Positions 1-8,672 of a stretch of DNA of 64,000 nucleotides are shown in pieces. The notes below the pieces were generated by a model. It worked only from the letters and a program-made list of their open reading frames with translations. It ran no database searches and was not told the origin of the DNA. How positions within the stretch are numbered: the stretch's first letter is position 1; each line of letters starts with the position of its first letter. This DNA is from Comamonas sp. KCTC 72670 (GTDB lineage: Bacteria; Myxococcota; Myxococcia; Myxococcales; Myxococcaceae). The translations under genes and the position numbers were made by a program. The stretch lies in assembly GCA_014656495.1 (NCBI GenBank), contig BNCN01000009.1:124001-188000 (forward strand). Direction: 5' to 3'.

Positions 1-968
1 CCTGTTACGAGGAGGCGGCGCGCTCGCCCTTCGGCCCGGTGATGTTCAACGCCGCGCCGCCCGACGACGGGAACATGATTCTGTTGGAGAAGGTCCTCCG
101 GACGGAGGCGCTCAAGCAGCGCTGGTTGCAGCCCATCATCGACGGCGAGGTGCGCTCGGCGTTCGCGATGACGGAGCCCCAGGGGTGCGGCTCCGACCCG
201 TCCCTCACGTACACGAAGGCCACGCGGCGTGGCGACACGTGGATCATCACGGGCCGCAAGTGGTTCATCACCGGGGCACAGGGCGCTCAGCACTTCGTGC
301 TGGTGGCGCGCACGTCCGACGATGCGCGCAAGGGCCTCACCGCCTTCCTGTTCGACGCGGACCAGCCGGGTTGGCGCATCGAGCGGCGCATTCCCATCAT
401 GGGCCCCGAGGAGCACGGCGGACACTGCGAAATCGTCTTCGACGGGCTGGAGATTCCGGACGCGAACCGCCTGCTGGAAGTGGGGGACGGCCTCAAGGTG
501 ACGCAGGTTCGGCTCGGCACGGCGCGCCTCACGCACTGCATGCGGTGGCTCGGGCTGGCCAGGCGGTGTCTGGAGGAAGCGGGGGCGTACGTAGCGAAGC
601 GCATGAGCTTCGGCGTGACGCTGGCGCAGCATGAAGGCGTGCAGTGGATGCTGGGTGACGCCGCGAAGGACATCCACATCGGCCGGTTGCTCACGATGAG
701 CGCGGCCTGGAAGCTGGACCAGGGCGACTTCGCTCGCACGGACATCTCCATCGCGAAGATTCACGTCGCGGACACGCTGCACAAGGCGGCGGACACGGCC
801 ATCCAGCTCTTGGGCGCGCGGGGCTACTCCAAGGACACCCTGGTCGAGTGGATCTACCGCTACGCGCGGCAGGCCCGTCTGGTGGACGGCGCCAGCGAGG
901 TGCACAAGCAGGTGCTGTCTCGCGCCTACCTGGCGGAGGGGCCGGGGTTCTTCAAGTGGGGCGTGTGA
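1..968 (+). CDS. Acyl-CoA dehydrogenase, 5'-truncated by window edge
   Basis: The open frame is already coding at base 3 (reading CYEEAARSPFGP), so the true start lies outside the window. The visible C-terminal 320 or so residues show the acyl-CoA dehydrogenase pattern: the FAD/substrate stretch AFAMTEPQGCGSD, the WFITGA strand, a middle beta-domain, and a helical C-terminal domain with QLLGARGYSKD and a late R...DGASEVHK segment. It should catalyse alpha,beta-oxidation of an acyl-CoA thioester with FAD in the cytoplasm. Three bases separate it from an APH-like kinase and then a DUF6285 gene, an order matching a split version of the fused ACAD10/ACAD11 enzymes. Substrate is not readable from sequence. 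Confidence 0.93.
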   Translation, partial: CYEEAARSPFGPVMFNAAPPDDGNMILLEKVLRTEALKQRWLQPIIDGEVRSAFAMTEPQGCGSDPSLTYTKATRRGDTWIITGRKWFITGAQGAQHFVLVARTSDDARKGLTAFLFDADQPGWRIERRIPIMGPEEHGGHCEIVFDGLEIPDANRLLEVGDGLKVTQVRLGTARLTHCMRWLGLARRCLEEAGAYVAKRMSFGVTLAQHEGVQWMLGDAAKDIHIGRLLTMSAAWKLDQGDFARTDISIAKIHVADTLHKAADTAIQLLGARGYSKDTLVEWIYRYARQARLVDGASEVHKQVLSRAYLAEGPGFFKWGV

Positions 969-971
969 CCC

Positions 972-1988
972 ATGCTGGATGCGCGAAGAGAGGCCCTGGA
1001 GGCGTTCCTGGCGGCGCAGGCGGGCGCTCGGTCAGCGCGAATCGATGACGCGCGGCTGCTCTCGGGCGGCGCCATTCAGGAGAACTGGCTGCTGTCGGCC
1101 ACGCTCACCGGTGGGCCGCATGCCGGCGTGTTGGAGTGCGTGCTGCGCGCGGATGCGCCTTCGGGGGTCTCCGTGTCGCACAGCCGCGCGCAGGAGTTCG
1201 CCTTGCTGCGGGTGGCCTTCCACGCCGGGGTGACGGTCCCCGAGCCTTTGTGGTTGGGCGACACGTCCGTGCTGGGCCGGGACTTCTTCGTGATGCGGAA
1301 GGCACGGGGAACGGCCGCCGCGCACCGGTTGATGAAGGAGCCTCACCTGGGCGGAGACCGGGAGCTGTTGGTGGAGCGCATCGGCGAGGAGATGGCGCGG
1401 CTGCATGCCATCCGCCCGCCGGTGGAGCGGCTGTCCTTCCTGCCCGCGCCCGTGCGTTCTCCCGCGCTCGAGGGCGTGAAGGCGTTCAGGCGCTTCCTGG
1501 ACGGACATCACACCGCGTTCCCGGCCCTGGAGTGGGGCCTCCGCTGGCTGGAGCGGAACGCGCCGGAGACGCCAGAGCCGGTGCTGGCGCATCGCGACTT
1601 CCGCACGGGCAACTACATGGTGGACGAGGCGGGGCTCACGGCCGTGCTGGACTGGGAGTTCTCGGGCTGGTCGGACCCGCTGGAGGACCTGGGCTGGTTC
1701 TGCGCGCGGTGCTGGCGCTTCGGTCAGCCCGGCAAGGAAGCGGGGGGCATCGGCTCACGGGAGGCGCTGTTCCGCGGCTATGAGCGCGTGAGTGGACGCC
1801 GGCTCGAACGGGACGCGGTGTTTTATTGGGAGGTGTATGCCCACGTGCGGTGGGCCGTCATCGCGGTGCAGCAGGGGGAGCGTCATGTGTCCGGCCAGGA
1901 GCCCTCCCTGGAGCTGGCGCTGACGGCGCACATCGTGCCGGAGCTGGAGCTGGAGATTCTTCGGATGACGGGAGGACGGCATGCGTGA
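972..1988 (+). CDS. Phosphotransferase family protein (APH/ACAD10-11 kinase-like)
   Basis: A 338-residue aminoglycoside-phosphotransferase-fold kinase. The catalytic loop LAHRDFRTGNYMV and the metal-binding AVLDWEFSGWSDPLEDLGW (the Brenner-type and DFG-equivalent motifs) are intact, and the N-lobe carries LLSGGAIQENW as nucleotide loop. It starts three bases after the acyl-CoA dehydrogenase and its stop overlaps the DUF6285 start by 8 bp, so the three are co-translated. In animals the same kinase fold is fused to acyl-CoA dehydrogenase in ACAD10/11, where it phosphorylates 4-hydroxyacyl-CoA before dehydrogenase-assisted removal. By analogy (inference) this kinase would act on a hydroxyacyl-CoA. 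Antibiotic phosphorylation is less likely given the neighbours. Confidence 0.9.
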   Translation: MLDARREALEAFLAAQAGARSARIDDARLLSGGAIQENWLLSATLTGGPHAGVLECVLRADAPSGVSVSHSRAQEFALLRVAFHAGVTVPEPLWLGDTSVLGRDFFVMRKARGTAAAHRLMKEPHLGGDRELLVERIGEEMARLHAIRPPVERLSFLPAPVRSPALEGVKAFRRFLDGHHTAFPALEWGLRWLERNAPETPEPVLAHRDFRTGNYMVDEAGLTAVLDWEFSGWSDPLEDLGWFCARCWRFGQPGKEAGGIGSREALFRGYERVSGRRLERDAVFYWEVYAHVRWAVIAVQQGERHVSGQEPSLELALTAHIVPELELEILRMTGGRHA

Positions 1989-2355
1989 ACGCCCGGATGG
2001 CGCGGAGCTGCTGGCGGTGGCCCGCGAGGTGCTCCTCGAGGAGCTGCTGCCCTTGCTCCCAGGCGACAGGGCCTACAGCGCGCGGATGATCGCCAACGCC
2101 ATGGGCATCGCCGAGCGCCAGCTCCGGAACGGCGACGGCCCCCAGGAACGGGCGCGAAAGGCGCTGTCCGCGTTGCTCGGGCGGGAAGGCGCGCTGCCCG
2201 CGTTGATGCGCGAGTTCGCGGTGCGCATCCGCCAGGGCCAGTTCGATGACAGCGCCGAGGCTCGCGGGCTGCTGTGGGCCTCGACGGTGCAACGTGTCCG
2301 GGAGAGCGCGCCCAAGGCGCTGTCGGACGAGGACCGGGCATCGTCGGTTCCTTGA
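1981..2355 (+). CDS. DUF6285 family protein
   Basis: A 124-residue helical protein beginning MRERPDGAELLAVAREVLLEEL with the stretch YSARMIANAMGIAERQL, which I recognise as the DUF6285 family. Members usually sit beside a phosphotransferase and an acyl-CoA dehydrogenase, exactly as here. The start codon lies inside the end of the kinase gene (8-bp overlap), implying translational coupling. No catalytic motif, signal peptide or membrane segment is seen. It may be a small partner of the kinase or dehydrogenase; that role is inference. Confidence 0.82.
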   Translation: MRERPDGAELLAVAREVLLEELLPLLPGDRAYSARMIANAMGIAERQLRNGDGPQERARKALSALLGREGALPALMREFAVRIRQGQFDDSAEARGLLWASTVQRVRESAPKALSDEDRASSVP

Positions 2356-2444
2356 CGGCGTCTCCTCCGTGCGCTTGAGAGGGCCTCGCCCCAGGGTGAC
2401 AGTGGGCGCTTCCAGGCCGTTCAGCACCGAGGAGACGACGAGAG

Positions 2445-3089
2445 ATGATCACCGTGAGCGCGTTCAAGTGGGTGCCCCCGTTCGCACAGGGGCTGGTCCG
2501 GGACCTCCGGGTGCGGTGGGCGCTTGAGGAGGCTGGGCTGCCGTACCAGACGCGGCTCATCGACCCCGAGGTCCAGGCGACGAAGGACTACCGCGCCCTC
2601 CAGCCCTTCGGACAGGTGCCGGTGCTCGAGGAGGACGGGCTCGTGCTCTTCGAATCGGGCGCCATCGTGCTCCACATCGCGGCGCGGAGTGAGACGCTGC
2701 TTCCCACCGATGCGGCGGGCCGGGCTCGCGCGGTGACGTGGCTCTTCGCGGCGCTCAACTCCATCGAAATCATGATTCAGCCGCTCGCGGAGGTGGACCT
2801 GTTCTTCGCCAAGGAGGAGTGGGCGAAGCTGCGCAGGCCCGGCATCGTCGAGGCGCTCCATAGGCGGCTGGGTGAGCTCGCGGCACAACTGGGCGACCGC
2901 GAGTACCTGGAGGACCGCTTCACCGCGGGCGACCTGATGATGGTGACGGTGCTCCGCATCCTCCGGCACACGGACCTGCTGGATGGATTTCCCACCCTCA
3001 AGGCCTACAAGGAACGCTGTGAGGCGAGGCCCGCCTTCCAGCGCGCCCTGGCGGCGCAGATGGCGCCGTTCCAGCAGCCCCGCGCCTGA
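2445..3089 (+). CDS. Glutathione S-transferase family protein
   Basis: A 214-residue cytoplasmic GST. The N-terminal thioredoxin-like domain (about residues 1-80) has VRWALEEAGLPYQTRLID, the cis-proline QVPVLEEDG and the GSH-gamma-glutamyl-binding LFESGAIVLHIA. The C-terminal all-helical domain follows with the usual DRFTAGDLMMVTVLRIL capping box. An AG-rich stretch precedes the ATG at 2445, about 90 bp after the DUF6285 gene, so it may be the last gene of that operon or have its own promoter. Substrate is unknown; it could be detoxification or thiol transfer. Confidence 0.92.
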   Translation: MITVSAFKWVPPFAQGLVRDLRVRWALEEAGLPYQTRLIDPEVQATKDYRALQPFGQVPVLEEDGLVLFESGAIVLHIAARSETLLPTDAAGRARAVTWLFAALNSIEIMIQPLAEVDLFFAKEEWAKLRRPGIVEALHRRLGELAAQLGDREYLEDRFTAGDLMMVTVLRILRHTDLLDGFPTLKAYKERCEARPAFQRALAAQMAPFQQPRA

Positions 3090-3137
3090 TTCCGGGGCAC
3101 CCGACTGGCGGCGGTGATTGCGCGTAAGTGCCTGAAA

Positions 3138-3159
3138 AGAGGCCCACTTCAGGGCCTCT
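3138..3159. promoter_or_regulatory. Palindrome between GST and tetR genes
   Basis: Arms AGAGGCCC (3138-3145) and GGGCCTCT (3152-3159) are perfect complements around a 6-base spacer, 45 bp upstream of the TetR-family start. On the plus strand no T run follows, so it is a poor intrinsic terminator for the GST gene. It may instead be an operator for the TetR regulator. The choice is undecided from sequence. Confidence 0.4.
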
Positions 3160-3204
3160 CAAATCAAAGTTGAAAAGAATCCATCCGGACGGCATGTTCC
3201 GGGC

Positions 3205-3774
3205 ATGACGAGCGCCCACCATCGCAAGAAGCAGCCCGACGTGATTCGGGCGCAGCTCCTGCGCGCCGCGCTCGAGCTCGTCACACAAGGCGGGACGCAG
3301 GCGGTGACGCTCGAGGCCGTCGCCGCCAAAGCCGGTGTGACGAAGGGCGGTCTCCAGCACCACTTCCGAAGCAAGCAGCTCCTGCTGGACGCGCTGTTCG
3401 AGGAGATGAACCGGCAGTTCGTCGACTCGTTCCACGCGCACATCGCGGAGGACCCGGACGCGCCTGGGCGGGAAGCCCGCGCGTACCTCCGCGCGGTGGT
3501 CTCCAGCCCCGCGGACGCGGAGGAGAACAAGGGCCTGCGCGCGCTGATTGGCGGCATGATGGTCGATCCAGACCTGCGCGAGCGCTGGAACTGTAGCTGG
3601 CAGGAAGGCCTCCAGTTGGGTCCAGGTGATGCCAGCCCTCGAGACATCAATTCCATCGTCTGCCGGTTGGCCGCGGATGGCCTGTGGTTCTCGGATCTCA
3701 TCGAGGACAAGGGGTTCAGTCCTGAAGTCAGGGCCGCGGTCCTCCGCAGGCTCGAGGAGCTCACCCGGGAGTAA
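3205..3774 (+). CDS. TetR/AcrR family transcriptional regulator
   Basis: A 189-residue regulator. The N-terminal HTH (about residues 10-58) reads RAALELVTQGGTQAVTLEAVAAKAGVTKGGLQHHFRS split over three helices, typical of TetR; the tail is a variable ligand-binding helical domain of the kind seen in TetR_C-type repressors. The gene lies directly upstream of an RND efflux pair on the same strand with a 180-bp gap, which suggests it represses the pump and itself in response to a toxic ligand. A palindrome at 3138-3159 could be its operator. Confidence 0.92.
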   Translation: MTSAHHRKKQPDVIRAQLLRAALELVTQGGTQAVTLEAVAAKAGVTKGGLQHHFRSKQLLLDALFEEMNRQFVDSFHAHIAEDPDAPGREARAYLRAVVSSPADAEENKGLRALIGGMMVDPDLRERWNCSWQEGLQLGPGDASPRDINSIVCRLAADGLWFSDLIEDKGFSPEVRAAVLRRLEELTRE

Positions 3775-3957
3775 CGCTTCATCCCCGTCATCTCTGTACG
3801 CGTGACTCCAATCCGTTGACGCCACGGCCAAAGGTTTGTCCGGCCGGGTGCTCGTGTGAGCTGGGTTTGTCACGTGGCTGTGTCTCGATACGTCCCAGGT
3901 GTCATGTCATCTGCGCGGAGCAGATGTCGCTTCATTGTGCGGTTGGGTGTGAAAAGT

Positions 3958-5094
3958 ATGTCTATTCGACGGTCGAAGGGTTTGTTGTTCGCTTGGACGC
4001 TGCTCCCACTGCTCGCGTGTGACGGCAAGCAGGAGGCGGCTGCCTACGCACCTCCGGTGCAGGAGGTGGCCACGCTGAAGGTGCAGGGGGAGGCCGTCGT
4101 CCTGCACGACGAGTTCCCGGGTCGCGTGGCGGCCTTCCGTGTCGCCGAGGTCCGTCCACAGGTCGGCGGGCTCATCCGCAGCCGCCGCTTCTCCGAGGGC
4201 GACACGGTGCAGAAGGGCCAGCCCCTCTACAGCCTGGAAGCGGCGGTCTTCCGGGCGAACGTGGACGGCGCGGCGGCCGCGCACTCCGGGAGCGAGGCGA
4301 GCAAGCGCCAGGCAGAGCTCCACGCGGGACGCATCCAGGCCCTCTTCGACCAGGGGGCGAGCACCCAGCAGGCGCTCGATGACGCCCGCGCGACGCTGGC
4401 CATCGCGACCGCCGAGGTGGCGCGCGCCCGCGCCGCGCTGGACCGGGCCCGTGTCGACCTGGACTACGCGACGATTACCGCGCCCATCTCGGGGTACATC
4501 GGCATCTCCCAGGTCAACGAGGGCGCCCTGGTAGGCCCCGCGGATGTGACGCCCCTGAGCGTCATCCAGCAGATTGACCGCGTCTTCGTGGACATCAAGT
4601 CGCCCGCGGAGCGCGCGGTGGCCCTGAATTCCGCGCAGGGCGGCTCCGGGAGCGAGGGGGCGGAGGTCATCCTGATTTCCGCTTCCGGCGCGCCCTACCC
4701 GGAGCGGGGCCGGGTGCAGTTCTCCGACATCACGGTGGACCCCGGCTCCGGCGAGCGCACGGTGCGCGTGCTGGTCCCCAACGAGCAGCAGCAGTTGTTG
4801 CCGGGCATGTTCGTGCGGGCGCGCGTGGTGCTCGGGGAGGTCCCCAACGCGCTCCTGGTGCCGCAGCAGTCCGTGCTCCACGACGCCAAGGGGCAGGCCC
4901 AGCTCTTCGTGGTCCGCGAGGACAACACCGCGGAGCAGCGCGACGTGCGCGTCGGGCGAATCATCGACGGGCGCTACGTCGTCGAACAGGGCCTCTCCGC
5001 GGGAGAGCGCGTCGTCGTCGAAGGGCAGGACCGCCTGGCTCCTGGCCTTCAAGTCACCCCCGTTGAGTGGCAGCACGCCTCGACCGCACGCTGA
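3958..5094 (+). CDS. RND efflux periplasmic adaptor (AcrA/MexA-type lipoprotein)
   Basis: Membrane fusion protein of a tripartite RND pump, 378 residues from the ATG at 3958. That start is chosen because it gives a lipoprotein signal (hydrophobic LLFAWTLLPLLA followed by Cys), while the upstream ATGs only add unlike sequence. It has the barrel-sandwich/lipoyl strand LIRSRRFSEGDTVQKGQPLY, an alpha hairpin rich in A/R, the return strand ATITAPISGYIGIS, and beta-barrel and membrane-proximal domains (VLVPQQSVLHDAKGQ). It would link the downstream inner-membrane pump to a TolC channel, which is not in this window. It ends 13 bp before the pump gene. Confidence 0.93.
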   Translation: MSIRRSKGLLFAWTLLPLLACDGKQEAAAYAPPVQEVATLKVQGEAVVLHDEFPGRVAAFRVAEVRPQVGGLIRSRRFSEGDTVQKGQPLYSLEAAVFRANVDGAAAAHSGSEASKRQAELHAGRIQALFDQGASTQQALDDARATLAIATAEVARARAALDRARVDLDYATITAPISGYIGISQVNEGALVGPADVTPLSVIQQIDRVFVDIKSPAERAVALNSAQGGSGSEGAEVILISASGAPYPERGRVQFSDITVDPGSGERTVRVLVPNEQQQLLPGMFVRARVVLGEVPNALLVPQQSVLHDAKGQAQLFVVREDNTAEQRDVRVGRIIDGRYVVEQGLSAGERVVVEGQDRLAPGLQVTPVEWQHASTAR

Positions 5095-5107
5095 ACTGGA
5101 GTGAGCC

Positions 5108-8100
5108 GTGCCTCGTTTCTTCATCGAACGCCCAGTGTTCGCCTGGGTGATTGCCATCTTCATCATGCTCGCCGGGGCGCTCTCCATTCCCCGGCTCCCC
5201 ATCGAGCGTTACCCCTCCATCGCGCCGCCGAGCGTGACGATTACCGCCACCTATCCCGGCGCCACGCCGGCCGCGATGAACGACAGCGTCGTCTCGCTCA
5301 TCGAGCGCGGCCTCGCGGGTGTGAAGAACATCCTGTACTTCGAGTCGTCCAGCGACACGTCGGGCGTCGCGCAAATCGTGGTGACGTTCGCGCCGGGGAC
5401 GGACCCCGACCTGGCGCAGGTCGACATCCAGAACCGCCTCAAGACGGTGGAGTCGCGGCTGCCGCAGATGGTGCGGCAGTTGGGACTCCAGGTGGAGACG
5501 ACCGCCACCAACTTCCTGCTCTTCTCCACGCTGGCGTCGAAGGACGGCCGCTATGACGAGGACGCGCTCGGCGACTTCCTGAGCCGCAACGTCATCGAGG
5601 ACCTGCGGCGCGTGCCCGGTGTCGGCCGCGTCCAGCTCTTCACGCCGGCCCGCGCGCTGCGCGTCTGGTTGAACCCGGAGCGCCTCACCGCGCACGGGAT
5701 TTCCGTCGAGGAGGTCGCCGCCTCCATTCGCGCGCAGAACGCGGAGGCCTCGCCGGGGCGGCTGGGGGACATGCCCGCCGTCCCGGGCCAGCGCGTCACC
5801 ACGCCGCTGCTGCTCCAGGGACAGCTCAAGGATGTCGCTGACTTCGAGCGCGTCATCCTCCGGGCGAACCCGGATGGTTCGAGCGTGCTGCTCAAGGACG
5901 TCGCCAAGGTGGAGCTGGGGCCGCAGAGCTACGCCACGGGCACCCGGCAGAATGGCAAGAGCGCCGCCACGTTCGGCGTGCAGCTGGCGCCGGGGGCCAA
6001 CGCGCTGGACACCTCGGAGCGCATCCGCGAGCGCATGACGGACCTGTCCCGGGCCTTCCCCGCGGGCGTCGAGTACACGATTCCCTATGACGCGGCGCCG
6101 TTCGTGCGCATCTCCATCTCGCAGGTGGTTCAGACCTTCTTCGAGGCGATGCTGCTCGTCTTCGCGGTGATGTACCTCTTCCTGCAGAGCGTGCGGTACA
6201 CGCTGATTCCGGCCATCGTCGCGCCCATCGCGCTCTTGGGGACCTTCGCGGTGATGCTGGCGTCGGGGTTCTCCATCAACGTGCTGACGATGTTCGGCAT
6301 GGTGCTGGCCATTGGCATCATCGTGGACGACGCCATCGTCGTGGTGGAGAACGTCGAGCGCATCATGGCGGAGGAGGGCCTGTCCCCCGTCGAGGCCACG
6401 AAGAAGGCGATGCGGGAAATCACGGGCGCCGTCATCGGCATCACCCTGGTGCTCACGTCGGTGTTCATCCCCATGGCGTTCGCCACGGGCTCCGTGGGCA
6501 CCATCTACCGGCAGTTCAGCCTGGCGATGGCGGTGTCGATTCTCTTCTCCGCGTTCCTCGCGCTGACGCTGACACCGGCGCTCTGCGCCACGCTGCTGCG
6601 CCCGGTGACGCCGGGCCACGCGGCGGCGCGCCGGGGCTTCTTCGGGGCCTTCAACCGGCTCCTGGAGCGGGCCACGGGGCGGTACGCGCGTTGGACGCGC
6701 GCCATCGTCGGGCGGCTGGGCCGGGCGTTCATCGCCTACGTCGCCGTGGTGGCGATGGTGGCCCTGGCGTTCTGGCGGCTGCCGGGCGCCTTCTTCCCGG
6801 AAGAGGACCAGGGGTTCTTCAACGCCGCGGTGCAGCTGCCCGCGGACGCGACGGCCGAGCGGACGAACACCGTGCTCAAGGAGCTGGAGGACTACCTGGG
6901 CGAGCGCGAGGGCATCAAGGACGTGCTCACCATCCAGGGCTTCGGCTTCTTCGGCTCGGGCGCGAACGCGGGCCTCATGTTCGTGATGCTGGAGGACTGG
7001 AAGGCGCGCCAGGGCGCGACGGCGGCGGGAGAGGTCGCCGCCGCCAGTGAGCGCTTCGGCGCGCAGCGGGAGGGCATGGTGTTCAACGTCCTGCCGCCGT
7101 CGGTGGACGGGCTCGGCAACAGCTCGGGCTTCGCGATGCGGCTGGAGGACCGCTCCGGCCATGGCCCGGGGGCGCTGAACAAGGCGATGCAGCAGGTCCT
7201 CGCCCGCGCGGCGGAGAGCCCCGTCATCGGCTTCCCGTATCAGGAGGGGCTGCCGGACGGCTCGACGGTGCGAATCCAGGTCGACCGCGAACGCGCGGCC
7301 ACGCTGGGGGTGCCCTTCCCGGAGATCAACGCGGTCATCTCCACCGCGCTGGGGTCGACGTACGTCAACGACTTCCCCAACCAGGGCTACATGCAGCAGA
7401 TCATCCTCCAGGCGCGCGCGGAGTCCCGCATGCAGGTGGAGGACGTGCTCAAGCTGCCTGTCCGCAACGTGCGTGGGCAGATGGTGCCCTTGTCGTCGGT
7501 GGCCAAGCCCGTCTGGGAGCGGGGGCCCATGCAGCTCGTCCGCTACAACGGCTACCCCGCCGTGCGCATCGCCGGGAACGCGGCGCCGGGGTACAGCAGC
7601 GGTGACGCCATGGCGGAGATGGAGCGCATCGCCGCGGAGCTGCCGCCGGGCTTCGCGGTGGAGTGGACGGGCCTCTCCTACCAGGAGCGGTTGTCCGGCT
7701 CCGAGGCGCCCATCCTCCTCGCGCTGTCGATGCTCGTCGTCTTCCTGGTGCTGGCGGCGCTGTATGAGAGCTGGTCGATTCCGCTGTCGGTCATGCTCGT
7801 GGTGCCGCTGGGCCTCATCGGCGCGCTGGGCTCCGTGCTGGCCGTGGGCTTGATGAACGACATCTTCTTCAAGGTGGGCCTCATCACCATCATCGGCCTG
7901 TCCGCGAAGAACGCCATCCTCATCGTCGAGTTCGCCAAGCAGTTGGAGGAGCAGGGGCGCTCGCCCATCGAGGCCGCCGTCGAGGCCGCGCGGCTGCGCT
8001 TCCGTCCCATCCTGATGACGTCGCTCGCGTTCGCCCTGGGCGTGGTGCCGCTGGTGCTGGCCAGCGGCGCGAGCGCCGAGACGCAGCGCGCGATTGGCAC

Positions 8101-8251
8101 CGGCGTGTTCGGCGGCATGGTGTCGGGCACCGTCCTGGCCATCCTGCTGGTGCCCGCCTTCTACGTCGCGGTGCGCAGCGTGCTCAAACGGCGCAAGCCG
8201 GAGGAGGGCCCCGCGCCCTTCGTGAAGCACGCGCCGGTGGAGAACACCTAG
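5108..8251 (+). CDS. RND multidrug efflux permease (AcrB/HAE1 family)
   Basis: A 1047-residue proton-driven drug exporter of the HAE1 class, of normal family length. It opens FFIERPVFAWVIAIF (first membrane helix) and carries the proton-relay signature GIIVDDAIVVVENVER in TM4, plus GLSAKNAILIVEFA with the conserved Lys in TM10. Two large periplasmic loops (docking/porter domains) follow TM1 and TM7. The start is a GTG at 5108, 5 bases after GGAG(T). The unit is TetR, adaptor, pump, as in acrRAB, without an outer-membrane gene. Substrates cannot be read from sequence. Confidence 0.96.
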   Translation: MPRFFIERPVFAWVIAIFIMLAGALSIPRLPIERYPSIAPPSVTITATYPGATPAAMNDSVVSLIERGLAGVKNILYFESSSDTSGVAQIVVTFAPGTDPDLAQVDIQNRLKTVESRLPQMVRQLGLQVETTATNFLLFSTLASKDGRYDEDALGDFLSRNVIEDLRRVPGVGRVQLFTPARALRVWLNPERLTAHGISVEEVAASIRAQNAEASPGRLGDMPAVPGQRVTTPLLLQGQLKDVADFERVILRANPDGSSVLLKDVAKVELGPQSYATGTRQNGKSAATFGVQLAPGANALDTSERIRERMTDLSRAFPAGVEYTIPYDAAPFVRISISQVVQTFFEAMLLVFAVMYLFLQSVRYTLIPAIVAPIALLGTFAVMLASGFSINVLTMFGMVLAIGIIVDDAIVVVENVERIMAEEGLSPVEATKKAMREITGAVIGITLVLTSVFIPMAFATGSVGTIYRQFSLAMAVSILFSAFLALTLTPALCATLLRPVTPGHAAARRGFFGAFNRLLERATGRYARWTRAIVGRLGRAFIAYVAVVAMVALAFWRLPGAFFPEEDQGFFNAAVQLPADATAERTNTVLKELEDYLGEREGIKDVLTIQGFGFFGSGANAGLMFVMLEDWKARQGATAAGEVAAASERFGAQREGMVFNVLPPSVDGLGNSSGFAMRLEDRSGHGPGALNKAMQQVLARAAESPVIGFPYQEGLPDGSTVRIQVDRERAATLGVPFPEINAVISTALGSTYVNDFPNQGYMQQIILQARAESRMQVEDVLKLPVRNVRGQMVPLSSVAKPVWERGPMQLVRYNGYPAVRIAGNAAPGYSSGDAMAEMERIAAELPPGFAVEWTGLSYQERLSGSEAPILLALSMLVVFLVLAALYESWSIPLSVMLVVPLGLIGALGSVLAVGLMNDIFFKVGLITIIGLSAKNAILIVEFAKQLEEQGRSPIEAAVEAARLRFRPILMTSLAFALGVVPLVLASGASAETQRAIGTGVFGGMVSGTVLAILLVPAFYVAVRSVLKRRKPEEGPAPFVKHAPVENT

Positions 8252-8259
8252 CGAGGCGG

Positions 8260-8291
8260 GGCGCTGGCGGAAGTCACACCCCGCCAGCGCC
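8260..8291. terminator. Bidirectional stem between convergent genes
   Basis: Perfect 11-bp inverted repeat GGCGCTGGCGG / CCGCCAGCGCC with a 10-base loop, lying between the converging RND pump gene and the DUF59 gene. There is no U tract, so it may act as a transcript-end stem rather than a classic intrinsic terminator. Confidence 0.5.
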
Positions 8292-8303
8292 GCGTGCGCC
8301 CGC

Positions 8304-8672
8304 TCAGGACCGGTTGTTCGCCGAGTCCTGGGGCAGCAGCCGGCCGCCCAGCATGGTGATGCGCTTGTCGGCGAGCCGCTGGCGGGCCCCCGGCTCGATG
8401 TCCTGCGGCGTCCACTTCAGCTCCTGGTCGAACTCCACGTTCACCGTGGTGACGCCGTCCACCTGGAGCAGCCGCTGCTCGATTTCCCGCATGAAGTAGG
8501 CGGCCATCATGCACATGGGCGAGGTGATGTGCAGACGCACCGTCACCTGACCGTCCGTCTGCTTCACGGACTCGATGAGCCCCATCTCCCCGATGCCCAG
8601 CGGCACGCCGGTGGCGCAGCTGCACGGGTCGGGGATGTCCTGGATGCGTTCGCGCAGTGCCTGCTCAGGCAT
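8304..8672 (-). CDS. DUF59/MIP18-like metal-sulfur cluster assembly factor
   Basis: A 122-residue cytoplasmic protein of the MIP18/PaaD-SufT type: the N-terminal D(I)PDPCSC, the LGIGEMGLIESV strand, and the conserved cysteine in TSPMCMMAAYF. The 60-residue core is followed by a basic tail ending QDSANNRS. Its start overlaps the end of the upstream amidohydrolase by 8 bp, so the two are translationally coupled. Family members help load Fe-S clusters or assist folding of metalloenzymes; a maturation role for the amidohydrolase is inferred from the coupling. Confidence 0.85.
   Translation of the reverse strand: MPEQALRERIQDIPDPCSCATGVPLGIGEMGLIESVKQTDGQVTVRLHITSPMCMMAAYFMREIEQRLLQVDGVTTVNVEFDQELKWTPQDIEPGARQRLADKRITMLGGRLLPQDSANNRS

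Noticed and set aside
3965-3977. TTCGACGGTCGAA palindrome
   Set aside because: It lies within the first codons of the efflux adaptor and can be explained by the codons; no second copy nearby.
5054-8230. An open frame of 1058 codons on the minus strand
   Set aside because: It is antisense to the clear AcrB-like gene and has a composition of Arg/His repeats, not a protein fold.
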